This document shows, piece after piece, positions 52,380 to 60,729 of a DNA stretch of 64,000 nt. Each line of letters starts with the position of its first letter. Position 1 is the stretch's first letter. The position numbers and the translations under genes were made by a program. The notes below the pieces were generated by a model. That model was given only the letters and a program-made list of their open reading frames with translations. It ran no database searches and had not been told where the DNA came from. Origin of the DNA: LMUY01 sp965276785 (GTDB lineage: Bacteria; Pseudomonadota; Alphaproteobacteria; Acetobacterales; Acetobacteraceae); NCBI GenBank assembly GCA_965276785.1, contig OZ255629.1, positions 2,976,001-3,040,000 of the forward strand. Direction: 5' to 3'.

Positions 52380-54097
52380 GTGCGAATCGCCCCCAGCCCG
52401 ACGCGCACGGCTCTGGTCCGTGGCCAGGCCACGCCGACGATGGAGCCGACACGCTCGTGGGCCGTGCCTTGGGCGCCTGCTTCGCGAGGGCGCCGGGCAC
52501 GCGTTTGCTCGACGCCGCGGCTGGCATCCTGCGCTCGGATGCCGGCTGGCGCGCGTTCGCCGCCACCGCTGCGGATGAGGTGAGGTCGGACTCGGCAAGG
52601 TTGGCCGCGTTGGAGACGTACCTGGAAGGGTTGGTCCACGCGTTCACCTGGGCGCCCCGTAGGATCGTCTATGCGCACCGGGACAACATGTGCGCGCTCG
52701 TGGAGCGGTTCCGTCAGCAGCCCCGGCTGGACGATGTTTGGCCGAGCCCACACTTCAGGATCATGCTCGTCAAGCATGAGCCGGCGTTCGATGTCTTGAG
52801 GTTGAGCGACCCGGCCGGGTTCCTGAGAATGCTCGATCGTTTCCCGCATCCCGAACCCAGCCGGCACATCCTCGCATATTCGTCGGATCGCTTGAATATG
52901 GCCGAGCTGCTGGGCCTGCTGGAGCTCGCCAGACCATGCTTCGACGGTGGCGCTTGGCTGCCCTGGATCAAGGCTCCCGTCCTGGTCCTCGCGGCGGTCG
53001 AGCAGAACCTGGCGGCACTCGCTGATGGGGGAGACGATGATGGCTCCATTCCGTCGGAGGCGTTCGCGTCTGCCACTGCGAAGGCTGTGGGCGCGGTCTT
53101 GGAGAGGGCCGATGGGAATAATCTCGGCCACGGCTGGCTACAGCGATTGATGCATCGGGGTGCCTTCCGTGCTGGCCGTGGGGCGGCGAACGACCGCCCG
53201 AGCATTTGGCTGCAGCACTTGATGCTCGAACTCGCCTCGGCATTGTCAACGAGGCAAGACGCCCTCCAGTGGATCCGGGCCGAACATGAAGTCTGGCGAC
53301 GCGACCGCGCCGTGGCGGCCATCTCGGCGGCGGGATTGGGCGAGGTAAGCAGCCCGGCCGCGGCGGCGACTCTCATCCGGGAGGTCCTCGGTCTCGGTCT
53401 CCATACCACGGGCCAGGAGGATGGCTTTGGCGCTTCGTCGAATGCGGAGCGACGGCTCATGGCAGCAGTGGTTGGCCGCCATCCCGACCCCGCCGCATGG
53501 TTCGAGGAGCTGTGGCGCTCCATGGCGCCAATCCGGGACCGAGCCCGGCACACGACGACGTCGGCAGGCGGGCACGCCGGTGACGCCACCGTCATAGCGG
53601 TGACGTGGTTCATGTTCGGCTTGGACGCCGTCGACCCTCGCGCGCCGGCATACCGCGCACTCTGGAGGGCACTGCTTCGAGCGGTGCGGGAATGCGCCGT
53701 CGCACAGACCTCACCGCTCGCTCAACCTGCGTGGCGGGCACGCTACCAACTCCTGGCCGCGCATCTCGCACATCGGCTTGGGGATGCTGCGGACGAAGCG
53801 GCGGCCGACGACCTTCGGGAATTGCTTGAACCGTTGCTATACCTTGACATGACCCTGGCCGAGGTCGTGCACGTGCTGTTCGACGCGAGGGTCGCGCCGA
53901 GCGCAATCGCGATCGCTGCCGGTCAGACCGAACGTCTCGTGGGATTGTTGCGGCGCCTTGAGGTAGAACAGGCCTGGCGGGAAGAGAGGCAGCAGGAACA
54001 ACTCGGCCGTCAGACCCGGTTCTCAGAGACGATCGCGCGGATGGCCGACGCTATCGAGGGTGCAGCCTCGCCACAGCATGACCCGGACGGAGGATGA
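52361..54097 (+). CDS. Helical protein of unknown function, candidate defence component
   Basis: This protein of about 578 residues is rich in Ala, Leu and Arg and mostly helical by appearance, possibly with repeated helices. No catalytic motif, membrane segment or signal was recognised. The open frame begins at GTG 52361, but the true N-terminus may lie at TTG 52233 in another frame. It sits between the PLD-like gene and the nuclease-ATPase gene, overlapping or abutting both, which suggests the three act together. Adaptor, inhibitor or sensor roles are only speculation. Confidence 0.65.
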   Translation: MRTASLSANRPQPDAHGSGPWPGHADDGADTLVGRALGACFARAPGTRLLDAAAGILRSDAGWRAFAATAADEVRSDSARLAALETYLEGLVHAFTWAPRRIVYAHRDNMCALVERFRQQPRLDDVWPSPHFRIMLVKHEPAFDVLRLSDPAGFLRMLDRFPHPEPSRHILAYSSDRLNMAELLGLLELARPCFDGGAWLPWIKAPVLVLAAVEQNLAALADGGDDDGSIPSEAFASATAKAVGAVLERADGNNLGHGWLQRLMHRGAFRAGRGAANDRPSIWLQHLMLELASALSTRQDALQWIRAEHEVWRRDRAVAAISAAGLGEVSSPAAAATLIREVLGLGLHTTGQEDGFGASSNAERRLMAAVVGRHPDPAAWFEELWRSMAPIRDRARHTTTSAGGHAGDATVIAVTWFMFGLDAVDPRAPAYRALWRALLRAVRECAVAQTSPLAQPAWRARYQLLAAHLAHRLGDAADEAAADDLRELLEPLLYLDMTLAEVVHVLFDARVAPSAIAIAAGQTERLVGLLRRLEVEQAWREERQQEQLGRQTRFSETIARMADAIEGAASPQHDPDGG

Positions 54098-57000
54098 CGC
54101 GACGCCGATGAATTCCGACCCGGCGTTGCCCCCCCGTAGAGGCGCGAGCAGCCCGGCCTCAACCGGGCCGGCCGGGAGCCTGTTCGAGGCCCAGGTTGCC
54201 GCCAGCTACATGCTCGCCATGCTCGCCGGCGCTCCACCCCGCGGCCTGCCGAACGCGCTGGTAGAGAGCGTGCAGGTCCAAGCGGCACCCGAGGGCTTTC
54301 CGCTAGACGATGTCGTTGTGCACGCCCGCGACGCGGCCGGTAGCCCGGCGATACTGGAGATTCAGGTGAAGCGAACGGTGAGCTTCACACACTCCGACCC
54401 TGTCTTCGCAGACGTTGTGGGCCAGGCCGTCTCCGCCCGCGGAGACGGCGGTGAACAGGGCCATCATGAGTTGGCGGTGGCGCTGGCACGGTCGGCCCGA
54501 ACTGCCTTGGGTCCATGCCATGATGTGCTGATGTGGGCGAGGAACACGACGGCGACCCAACTATTCGCCCGGCTCGCGCTGCGGGGCGTTGCCAATGAGC
54601 CTATGCGGACATTCGCGGAGACGTTCAGGTCCAACCTCGCCAAGGCGGGAGTACCCAGCGACGACGCCACGACCTGGGGGCTATTGCGGAGGTTCCAGAT
54701 CCTCCCGTTCGACTTCGACGTGGCTGGCTCCGAATGGGAGCAACTCATGTTGGATCGGGCGCGCCGCTCACTGCACGACGAGGAGGCGCATCTTGCCGGG
54801 TCGCTATGGTCGAGACTGGTCACCCACGCGCTCGCGCTGGCCACCACTGGCGGTTCAGTTACGACTGGAGAACTCAGGCAGGAGCTGCATGAGTTCCGGT
54901 TCGCGGGCGAACGGCGCTACGCCGCCGCCCGCCGAGCCGTCGCCGAAGCAGCGCGGCACGCGTATGCTGACATCGACGATGACGTCGGCGGGGTGATCCT
55001 ATCCAGGTCCGCCCACCTGGCCGGCCTGAGAGCGTCGATGGACCGCGGGCGCTATGTCGAGGTTCGAGGCGATGCCGGCGTCGGGAAGTCGGCGCTTCTG
55101 CGACACCTGGCTGCCCAATTATCGGCAGAGGCGCGGGTGATATTCCTCTCGCCGGGACGGACTACCCCGGGCGGTTGGCCCGCCATGCGCGCACAGATCG
55201 GGTTCTCCGACGGCGCGGTAGACCTGCTGTCTGACCTCACGGCCTGCGGCGGCGCCGTGCTCTTCCTGGACAACCTCGACAGGTTCAGCCCGGGCGAACA
55301 GACCACTGTCCGGGACCTCGTCCGCGAGGCGTCGACCGTGCCGGGCCTCTTCGTCGTCGCAAGCGCGAGGCGGGAGTTCGGCCTCGAGACGCCTTCGTTC
55401 ATCCCGGACGACGCGGTGGCACGGCTCGGGCGCGCGCCGCCGCTCGTCGTCGACGAGCTCGATGATCAGGACCTCGCCGAGTTGCGGGACGGCAGTCCAG
55501 AGCTCCGAGGCCTGCTCGACGATCGGCACCCGGCATTGGCTATTACACGCAACCTTTTTCGGCTGGGCAGGCTGGCGAGGAGGCGCTCGCCAACGGGCGA
55601 TCCGACGCTACCGCGGACCGAGGCGGAGATGGCCCGGCAGTGGTGGGACACGGGCGGCGACGGTTCCGACGACGGCCCTCTGAGGAGGAACCGTCGCCGC
55701 CTGCTGCGCCGCCTCGCGATTGAGGTAATCGAAGGGGTCGACCCGCACGACGGGTCGGCCGAACCGTCGCATGTCGTGGATGCTCTTGTGGCAAGCCAGA
55801 CGCTACGCGAGCCCAGTCACGACGTTATTGAGTTCCGGCATGACGTGCTGCGGCAGTGGGCGATCGCCAATGTGCTCATGCAGGAGCCGCAACTGGTCGG
55901 TCGTCTGGCGTTGGATCGGGCCCCATCAGCGATCGAGGCGCGGGGTCTCGAGCTGGCCGGCATCGGCAGCCTGGCGCCCGGCGACGGGTCGACGATCTTC
56001 GCCACGCTGCTGGCGGCGGTAAGCCGCGACTGCGCGCATCCAGCATGGCGACGTTCGGTGCTGCTCGCGCCGATGCGTTCAGAGAACCCCACGGCGGCGC
56101 TCTTGGGAGCGGCGGACCTGCTCGCTGTAGATCGCGCCGCCATACTCAGGGAGTTGGTGCGCGTCGTGAGGGCCGTGGAGGTGACCAGCGCATCCGACCT
56201 GCTTCGTTCCGCGGGTATCGAACCCACTGCCGCCGCATCCGGCGTTGACGTGCCGGTGCTCAACCGCTGGCTACCGCTGGTCGAATACCTCGTCCAATTC
56301 GATGCGCTGCCTGCCGCGACGCTGCTTGAAGTCGTGCCATTCCTTGCGACCTGGTCAGCCTGCACGAGGGGTGCCGACCCCCTCAGTCCCGCGATCACAC
56401 GCCGCATGTACGAGTGGCTCGACAGGTTCGAGGCGGGCACGCTCTTCGTCGGTGACGCAGGGTCGGCGGTGGGAGAGTGGCATCGGCGGCGTGCCCTGGG
56501 CAGCGAGATCAGATCCGCGTTCCTGCGTTTTAGCGACACGAGCCCGGACCTCGCCATCGCGTATATCGAGCGTCTTGCGGCCGGCCCCGCCGACGGACCG
56601 ATCGTCAAGAGCGTGCTGACAGACAGCGGAAAGCTTGCGTTCGCGGCACCGGACCGGTTGGCCGCCCTCGCTGCACGCTCGATGGTGCCACCAAGGGAAC
56701 CGTCGGGCCGCACGGGACTCCGAGTGGCTCGGACATTCGGTAGCTGGGATTACGAGCTTTATCCTCCATCGCCCCGACAGGGCCCGTTTCTAAGCTTGTT
56801 GGAAGCTGCACCTGAGCACGGGTTGCGGCTGGTGCGCAGGATGGTGGACCATGCAATCCAGGACGACGACCCTGACGGCCAGCCGAACGCTATCGGCACA
56901 GTGCTGATGTTCGACGCCGGCCCGCGGTCATTCGACCATCCGAGATCGTACCGTTTGGCGCGGGAAGCCTCAGGCGGCCCGCTCGCCTCTGCGCTCATGG

Positions 57001-59177
57001 CCCTTGAGCAGTGGGGACATCTCCGCCTGGAGCGGAACGATGATGCCCGCGACGTCATTGCGGACGTGCTCGGAGACGGCGTGGCGCCCGCGGCCTACCT
57101 GCTCGTCGCAGTCGACCTGATCCTCTCACACTGGCCGTCCACCGCGGCGACGTCGGTCCCGTTTCTCGGCTGTCCGACCCTCCTCGCATGGGACCTCGAG
57201 CGGGCGGTCGTCGATGACGCTTCATCGGCCCGGGTGCCCGGATTGGAGGACATGAACCGCAGCGAGACCGATGCCGCGGATGACCTCGCGGCAAGGCCGT
57301 CGAGGAGGACCCGCCTTGACTACAGGCTCGACACCCTAGCGATAGAGGGTCCTGCTGTCGTTCGCGAAGAAGTCGAGCGCCGGCTGCGATCCGCTGCGGA
57401 GCTGCTTGGGTCGCCGGAGCAAGATGCCACCCTTTCCTGCGCACCGATGATGGCGATGCACGCCCTGAACCGCATTGATCCCGCGAACTGGCGCAAGATG
57501 CATTTGCAGGACGGACGGGTAGGTTGGTCCTACGTCTCACCACAAGCAGAAGAGGAGCATTTCCGGCGGCTGCAGGACATCATGGCCGCCCGCAACGATG
57601 ACGACCCACTGCTCTACTTGCCGATATCAGCGGCGCTCGACACCCATCCGGCCAAGCCAGGCGAATTGTCGGCGGCGTGCCTCCGATGGGCGTTTGGCAA
57701 GCTGCCCGGTGAAGAATCGCAGGCGGACCCGTCGCAGATGCGCAATGTCGCAATCGTAGGCGCAGCAATGCTGGTGGTCCGGCACGGAGATCAAGGCACG
57801 ATACTGTCCGCAGTCTCGTGGGCGAGGCAGGTGTTCGACTCGGCCGTCTTGATGCCCGACGATCAAGTCCATCGGACGCGGGCAGGCCTGGCGTACAACC
57901 CCGGCGGTATTGCATTCGCCGGGCGCGTCATGCTTCTTCGCGGTGGAGCTGCTGAGTGCGATGTTGAAGCGATACTGCGGCAGGCGGCCAGCGGCAACCC
58001 GGCCGGTGCCCGTGGTCTCGCGAAGACGGCGGTCGAGCTCGCCACCGCGGACGTGCGGCTCGTCAAGTCTGTCCTGCGCCTTGCCCTGGGCAGTTGTTGG
58101 ACCAGTGCACGGGGCTCGTCCTCGAGGCGAGGTCGATTGGGCATGCGGTCCAACGAGGCGATCGCAAAGGCGGTCGGCTTGGAACTGAGTTGGTTGCGGA
58201 GCAATGGCGTCGAGCCACTCTGGCCCGGCTTCCCCATACGTGGTGCAGGTGGAAGTTCTCGAGGGGGAGCAGCTGCAACCCGCGCGGGCTTCGTCGATCA
58301 GCAGGCAGCGGCCCTGTGGCTCGATGCGATCCGCGAATTGTTCGACGCGGTAGTCCATCCATGGATGCGGGACTTGGCCGAGGCCTATGCCCCTTGGACA
58401 TGGGAGGCGAACGGACAAGGCAGCGAGGATGAGGATTGCGGCGACCGCCCTGACGAGTGGAACGACGTTTTTCTCGAACTACTCGGACGCCTCGGGCCGG
58501 CGCTGCAGGCGCCTGACATGGACAGGTTGGCGCTGGAACCGCTCGTGGAACTGCCCGACAGGTCATTCCTGTGCGCCGTCCCGTCATTCCTCTACGGCGT
58601 CCACTACGCCCATTTCGGGGATGGCGGGCTCGCGGCCGCCGAGGCGGCACGGATCCGCGTCGCAGTGGCGCAACGCCTTGCCAAGTCGTCCGGTTGGCGC
58701 CGCATGGCGCGCGATCTGTCCGATGGTGTCGAGCACACGCTGGGGCCGGCGGTCGCAGCCCTCTTCTTCGCGCACCAGGGACCGCTTCAGCCCATCCAGA
58801 CCTATCTCAACCCGGCGGGCATCGCGCGGCTCGACCCATTCCTGCCGCTGCTCATTGAGCTCGCGTCAGAGGCGCCCTGCCTCTACGTCGCGCGCCTGCT
58901 CCTGCAGTTGCTGTCTGTCCATGCCGAACCCCGCCATATCGCCGGGTTGCTGCGAGTCTCCCGGATATGGATCGAGAACCAGCCTCCGGAAGCTGCATTC
59001 TGGTTGGACTACGGAGTTGGAGGTTCGTTCTGCCGCTACATCCGCGATGCGCTCGCTGGGCCAGACGTAGACGCTGTCGTAACGGATACGATCCGACGAG
59101 AACTGCAGGGGCAAGTTGCGGATCTGGTCCGGTTCGGGGTGTCCGAGGCTAGCCGGCTCGAGAAGGAACTGGCGTAG
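54078..59177 (+). CDS. STAND-type ATPase with N-terminal QxK nuclease-like domain
   Basis: This protein of about 1,699 residues has an N-terminal PD-(D/E)xK-like domain (about 35-200; D77-D78, then E94-I-Q96-V-K98, the QxK form seen in Mrr and Cap4-like nucleases). A P-loop ATPase follows, with Walker A GDAGVGKS at 331-338, Walker B VLFLDNLD at about 394-401 and a later FRHDVLRQWAI helix typical of STAND proteins. More than 1,000 helical residues come after it, likely the sensor. The layout recalls Avs-type anti-phage ATPases, but I cannot match it to a known type. The start is ambiguous: ATG 54078, ATG 54108 or GTG 54060. Confidence 0.72.
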   Translation: MTRTEDDATPMNSDPALPPRRGASSPASTGPAGSLFEAQVAASYMLAMLAGAPPRGLPNALVESVQVQAAPEGFPLDDVVVHARDAAGSPAILEIQVKRTVSFTHSDPVFADVVGQAVSARGDGGEQGHHELAVALARSARTALGPCHDVLMWARNTTATQLFARLALRGVANEPMRTFAETFRSNLAKAGVPSDDATTWGLLRRFQILPFDFDVAGSEWEQLMLDRARRSLHDEEAHLAGSLWSRLVTHALALATTGGSVTTGELRQELHEFRFAGERRYAAARRAVAEAARHAYADIDDDVGGVILSRSAHLAGLRASMDRGRYVEVRGDAGVGKSALLRHLAAQLSAEARVIFLSPGRTTPGGWPAMRAQIGFSDGAVDLLSDLTACGGAVLFLDNLDRFSPGEQTTVRDLVREASTVPGLFVVASARREFGLETPSFIPDDAVARLGRAPPLVVDELDDQDLAELRDGSPELRGLLDDRHPALAITRNLFRLGRLARRRSPTGDPTLPRTEAEMARQWWDTGGDGSDDGPLRRNRRRLLRRLAIEVIEGVDPHDGSAEPSHVVDALVASQTLREPSHDVIEFRHDVLRQWAIANVLMQEPQLVGRLALDRAPSAIEARGLELAGIGSLAPGDGSTIFATLLAAVSRDCAHPAWRRSVLLAPMRSENPTAALLGAADLLAVDRAAILRELVRVVRAVEVTSASDLLRSAGIEPTAAASGVDVPVLNRWLPLVEYLVQFDALPAATLLEVVPFLATWSACTRGADPLSPAITRRMYEWLDRFEAGTLFVGDAGSAVGEWHRRRALGSEIRSAFLRFSDTSPDLAIAYIERLAAGPADGPIVKSVLTDSGKLAFAAPDRLAALAARSMVPPREPSGRTGLRVARTFGSWDYELYPPSPRQGPFLSLLEAAPEHGLRLVRRMVDHAIQDDDPDGQPNAIGTVLMFDAGPRSFDHPRSYRLAREASGGPLASALMALEQWGHLRLERNDDARDVIADVLGDGVAPAAYLLVAVDLILSHWPSTAATSVPFLGCPTLLAWDLERAVVDDASSARVPGLEDMNRSETDAADDLAARPSRRTRLDYRLDTLAIEGPAVVREEVERRLRSAAELLGSPEQDATLSCAPMMAMHALNRIDPANWRKMHLQDGRVGWSYVSPQAEEEHFRRLQDIMAARNDDDPLLYLPISAALDTHPAKPGELSAACLRWAFGKLPGEESQADPSQMRNVAIVGAAMLVVRHGDQGTILSAVSWARQVFDSAVLMPDDQVHRTRAGLAYNPGGIAFAGRVMLLRGGAAECDVEAILRQAASGNPAGARGLAKTAVELATADVRLVKSVLRLALGSCWTSARGSSSRRGRLGMRSNEAIAKAVGLELSWLRSNGVEPLWPGFPIRGAGGSSRGGAAATRAGFVDQQAAALWLDAIRELFDAVVHPWMRDLAEAYAPWTWEANGQGSEDEDCGDRPDEWNDVFLELLGRLGPALQAPDMDRLALEPLVELPDRSFLCAVPSFLYGVHYAHFGDGGLAAAEAARIRVAVAQRLAKSSGWRRMARDLSDGVEHTLGPAVAALFFAHQGPLQPIQTYLNPAGIARLDPFLPLLIELASEAPCLYVARLLLQLLSVHAEPRHIAGLLRVSRIWIENQPPEAAFWLDYGVGGSFCRYIRDALAGPDVDAVVTDTIRRELQGQVADLVRFGVSEASRLEKELA

Positions 59178-59196
59178 GAACCTCGCTCATACCGAA

Positions 59197-59217
59197 GTCG
59201 GTAGAGCCCTTACCGAC
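59197..59217. terminator. Hairpin between convergent genes, candidate bidirectional terminator
   Basis: GTCGGTA (59197-59203) and TACCGAC (59211-59217) form a perfect 7-bp stem with a 7-nt loop. It lies in the 47-bp gap between the end of the nuclease-ATPase gene and the end of the lipoprotein-like gene on the other strand. No long T-run follows on either side. Confidence 0.5.
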
Positions 59218-59224
59218 GAGATCT

Positions 59225-60109
59225 TTAGGGGAGGCTCAATGTTCTGCTGCACGACCTCTCGACCCGGCCATTCTGCAGGGTATTCAGCTCGATGGTGTGC
59301 GCCCATCCGTCGTATCGGGCCCGCGTGCCCCATAGCGCTGGGTCCTTCCAGTCCGGCGCGCCCTCGCGAACGCCGCCATCGTTGATCGTCTCGGCGCAGA
59401 GCTTGCCGATGGAACGCGACATGACGAGCCTGCCACCCTCGACCACGCCCACCTTGGCCGGGCAGACCGCGTAATCCCGCGTCGACGCCGCGCTGTTCGG
59501 CCCGTCGTCGCAGGCGGTGGCGCCAAGTTGCGCGATCGACACGATGATGGTCCGCGGGCCGTCGGGGAACGAGACGGAGTAGGTCGGCAACGTGCCGCCT
59601 TGGCCGTCCGGGGGATTGTCGATCTCGTTGCGCCACAGGGCGGCCTCGGCATCGGGGTTCCGCTCGGCCTTGGTATGATAGCGGAGCGTCAGGAACTGCC
59701 ATCCGACCTGCGGGTGGCCGGGCGGGACCTCCGGGCCCCGGGGCTCGTGCGACGCCGGCGGAAACGACGCCACGGTCCCGGCAGCGGCAGTGGCATCGGC
59801 GCCGACGATGTGGCCACGGGACGCCATGCAGTCGGCGAAGACGGCATCATACGATGCTTGGATCTGGCTATTGTTGGCCGCGATCTGTTGCGGGGTCGCG
59901 CCGGGCCCGTTGAGCCTGTCCGCAACGGGCTGGAGCTGCCGGTCGGTCAGCCTCCCGCAGCTCGTCCGGTCGTCATCGAAGGCGGCCTGCGACTTACCCG
60001 GCCCCGGCTCCACGTGCACGGTCGGTTTGATGACCGCACACGACGCGGACATGAGCGCCAGCAGCAACGCAGCCGCGCGCGGCGCTCCCCCGCGGCAAGC
60101 GCGACGCAT
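59225..60109 (-). CDS. Exported (possible lipo-) protein of unknown function
   Basis: This 294-residue protein has a basic start and a hydrophobic segment ending in ALMSASC, a near-lipobox with Cys at about 24, so it may be lipid-anchored. The C-terminal half has segments such as PDGPRTIIVSIAQLG and WAHTIELN plus several cysteines, but I recognise no family. I chose ATG 60109 because it has GAGGGAG upstream and starts the signal; the frame stays open to 60691 but overlaps the next gene. It is the last of three co-directional genes. Confidence 0.62.
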   Translation of the reverse strand: MRRACRGGAPRAAALLLALMSASCAVIKPTVHVEPGPGKSQAAFDDDRTSCGRLTDRQLQPVADRLNGPGATPQQIAANNSQIQASYDAVFADCMASRGHIVGADATAAAGTVASFPPASHEPRGPEVPPGHPQVGWQFLTLRYHTKAERNPDAEAALWRNEIDNPPDGQGGTLPTYSVSFPDGPRTIIVSIAQLGATACDDGPNSAASTRDYAVCPAKVGVVEGGRLVMSRSIGKLCAETINDGGVREGAPDWKDPALWGTRARYDGWAHTIELNTLQNGRVERSCSRTLSLP

Positions 60110-60165
60110 GCTCCCTCGCCTGGGGATTCCGTGATCGCCACCCGGAACATGCGTCGAGGACGCGT

Positions 60166-60729
60166 TCACTCCCCGCCCTGCCCCAGCCACACCAACTCCT
60201 CCGGCGGCGCTTCCTCCAACATCAGCAAGGTCAGCGACGCCACGAATACCGCATCGTGCTCGGCCTGCGATTGCCCGGGGTCGGACCCGGCCCGACCGAT
60301 CTCGATTGCCATCCCCATCGCGGCCATCGCCATCGCGGCCACGGGCATCGATGTCCACAGCCGCTCGGCAGCGACCAGTGCGCAGATGATGGGGGTGCCG
60401 CGCCTCACCTCGTCCGGCAACGTCGCCCGCGCATCCGGATGAGCGACGACGATCGCGTCTGGCGGCTGCGGCGCCCACACCGCCCGGTCGAGACGACCGC
60501 CGGCGATGAACGGCAGCGACGCCTCCATGCGGCCGGAGGCCCGGGCATCGTATCGCGCGGACATGGGCCGGCCCAGCCCCGAGCCGAAGATCGGGTCCGT
60601 GCGCAGGTCGATCCGGCCCACGCTGCGGATCGAGCCGGCCAAGCGCCCGTCCAGCTCGAAGCTCATGACCCGCAACCTGGTCTTGGGCCACAGGCCTCGC
60701 CGCACGCTCACGGCGGCGGTCTCAATCAC
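60166..60729 (-). CDS. Hypothetical protein between two exported proteins
   Basis: This 187-residue protein (GTG start 60729, overlapping the stop of the upstream gene by 8 bp) opens with beta-type sequence (RVMSFELDGRLAGSIRSVGR). An Ala/Met-rich hydrophobic segment near residues 112-140 follows, and the tail is acidic. No family was recognised. The overlap with the large exported protein's gene indicates co-translation. The start is uncertain; the frame is open further upstream. Confidence 0.55.
   Translation of the reverse strand: MIETAAVSVRRGLWPKTRLRVMSFELDGRLAGSIRSVGRIDLRTDPIFGSGLGRPMSARYDARASGRMEASLPFIAGGRLDRAVWAPQPPDAIVVAHPDARATLPDEVRRGTPIICALVAAERLWTSMPVAAMAMAAMGMAIEIGRAGSDPGQSQAEHDAVFVASLTLLMLEEAPPEELVWLGQGGE

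Noticed and set aside
60110..60691. Upstream extension of the lipoprotein-like gene
   Set aside because: The extension is Arg/Gly-rich, overlaps the 187-residue protein's gene completely and removes the signal peptide at the preferred start.
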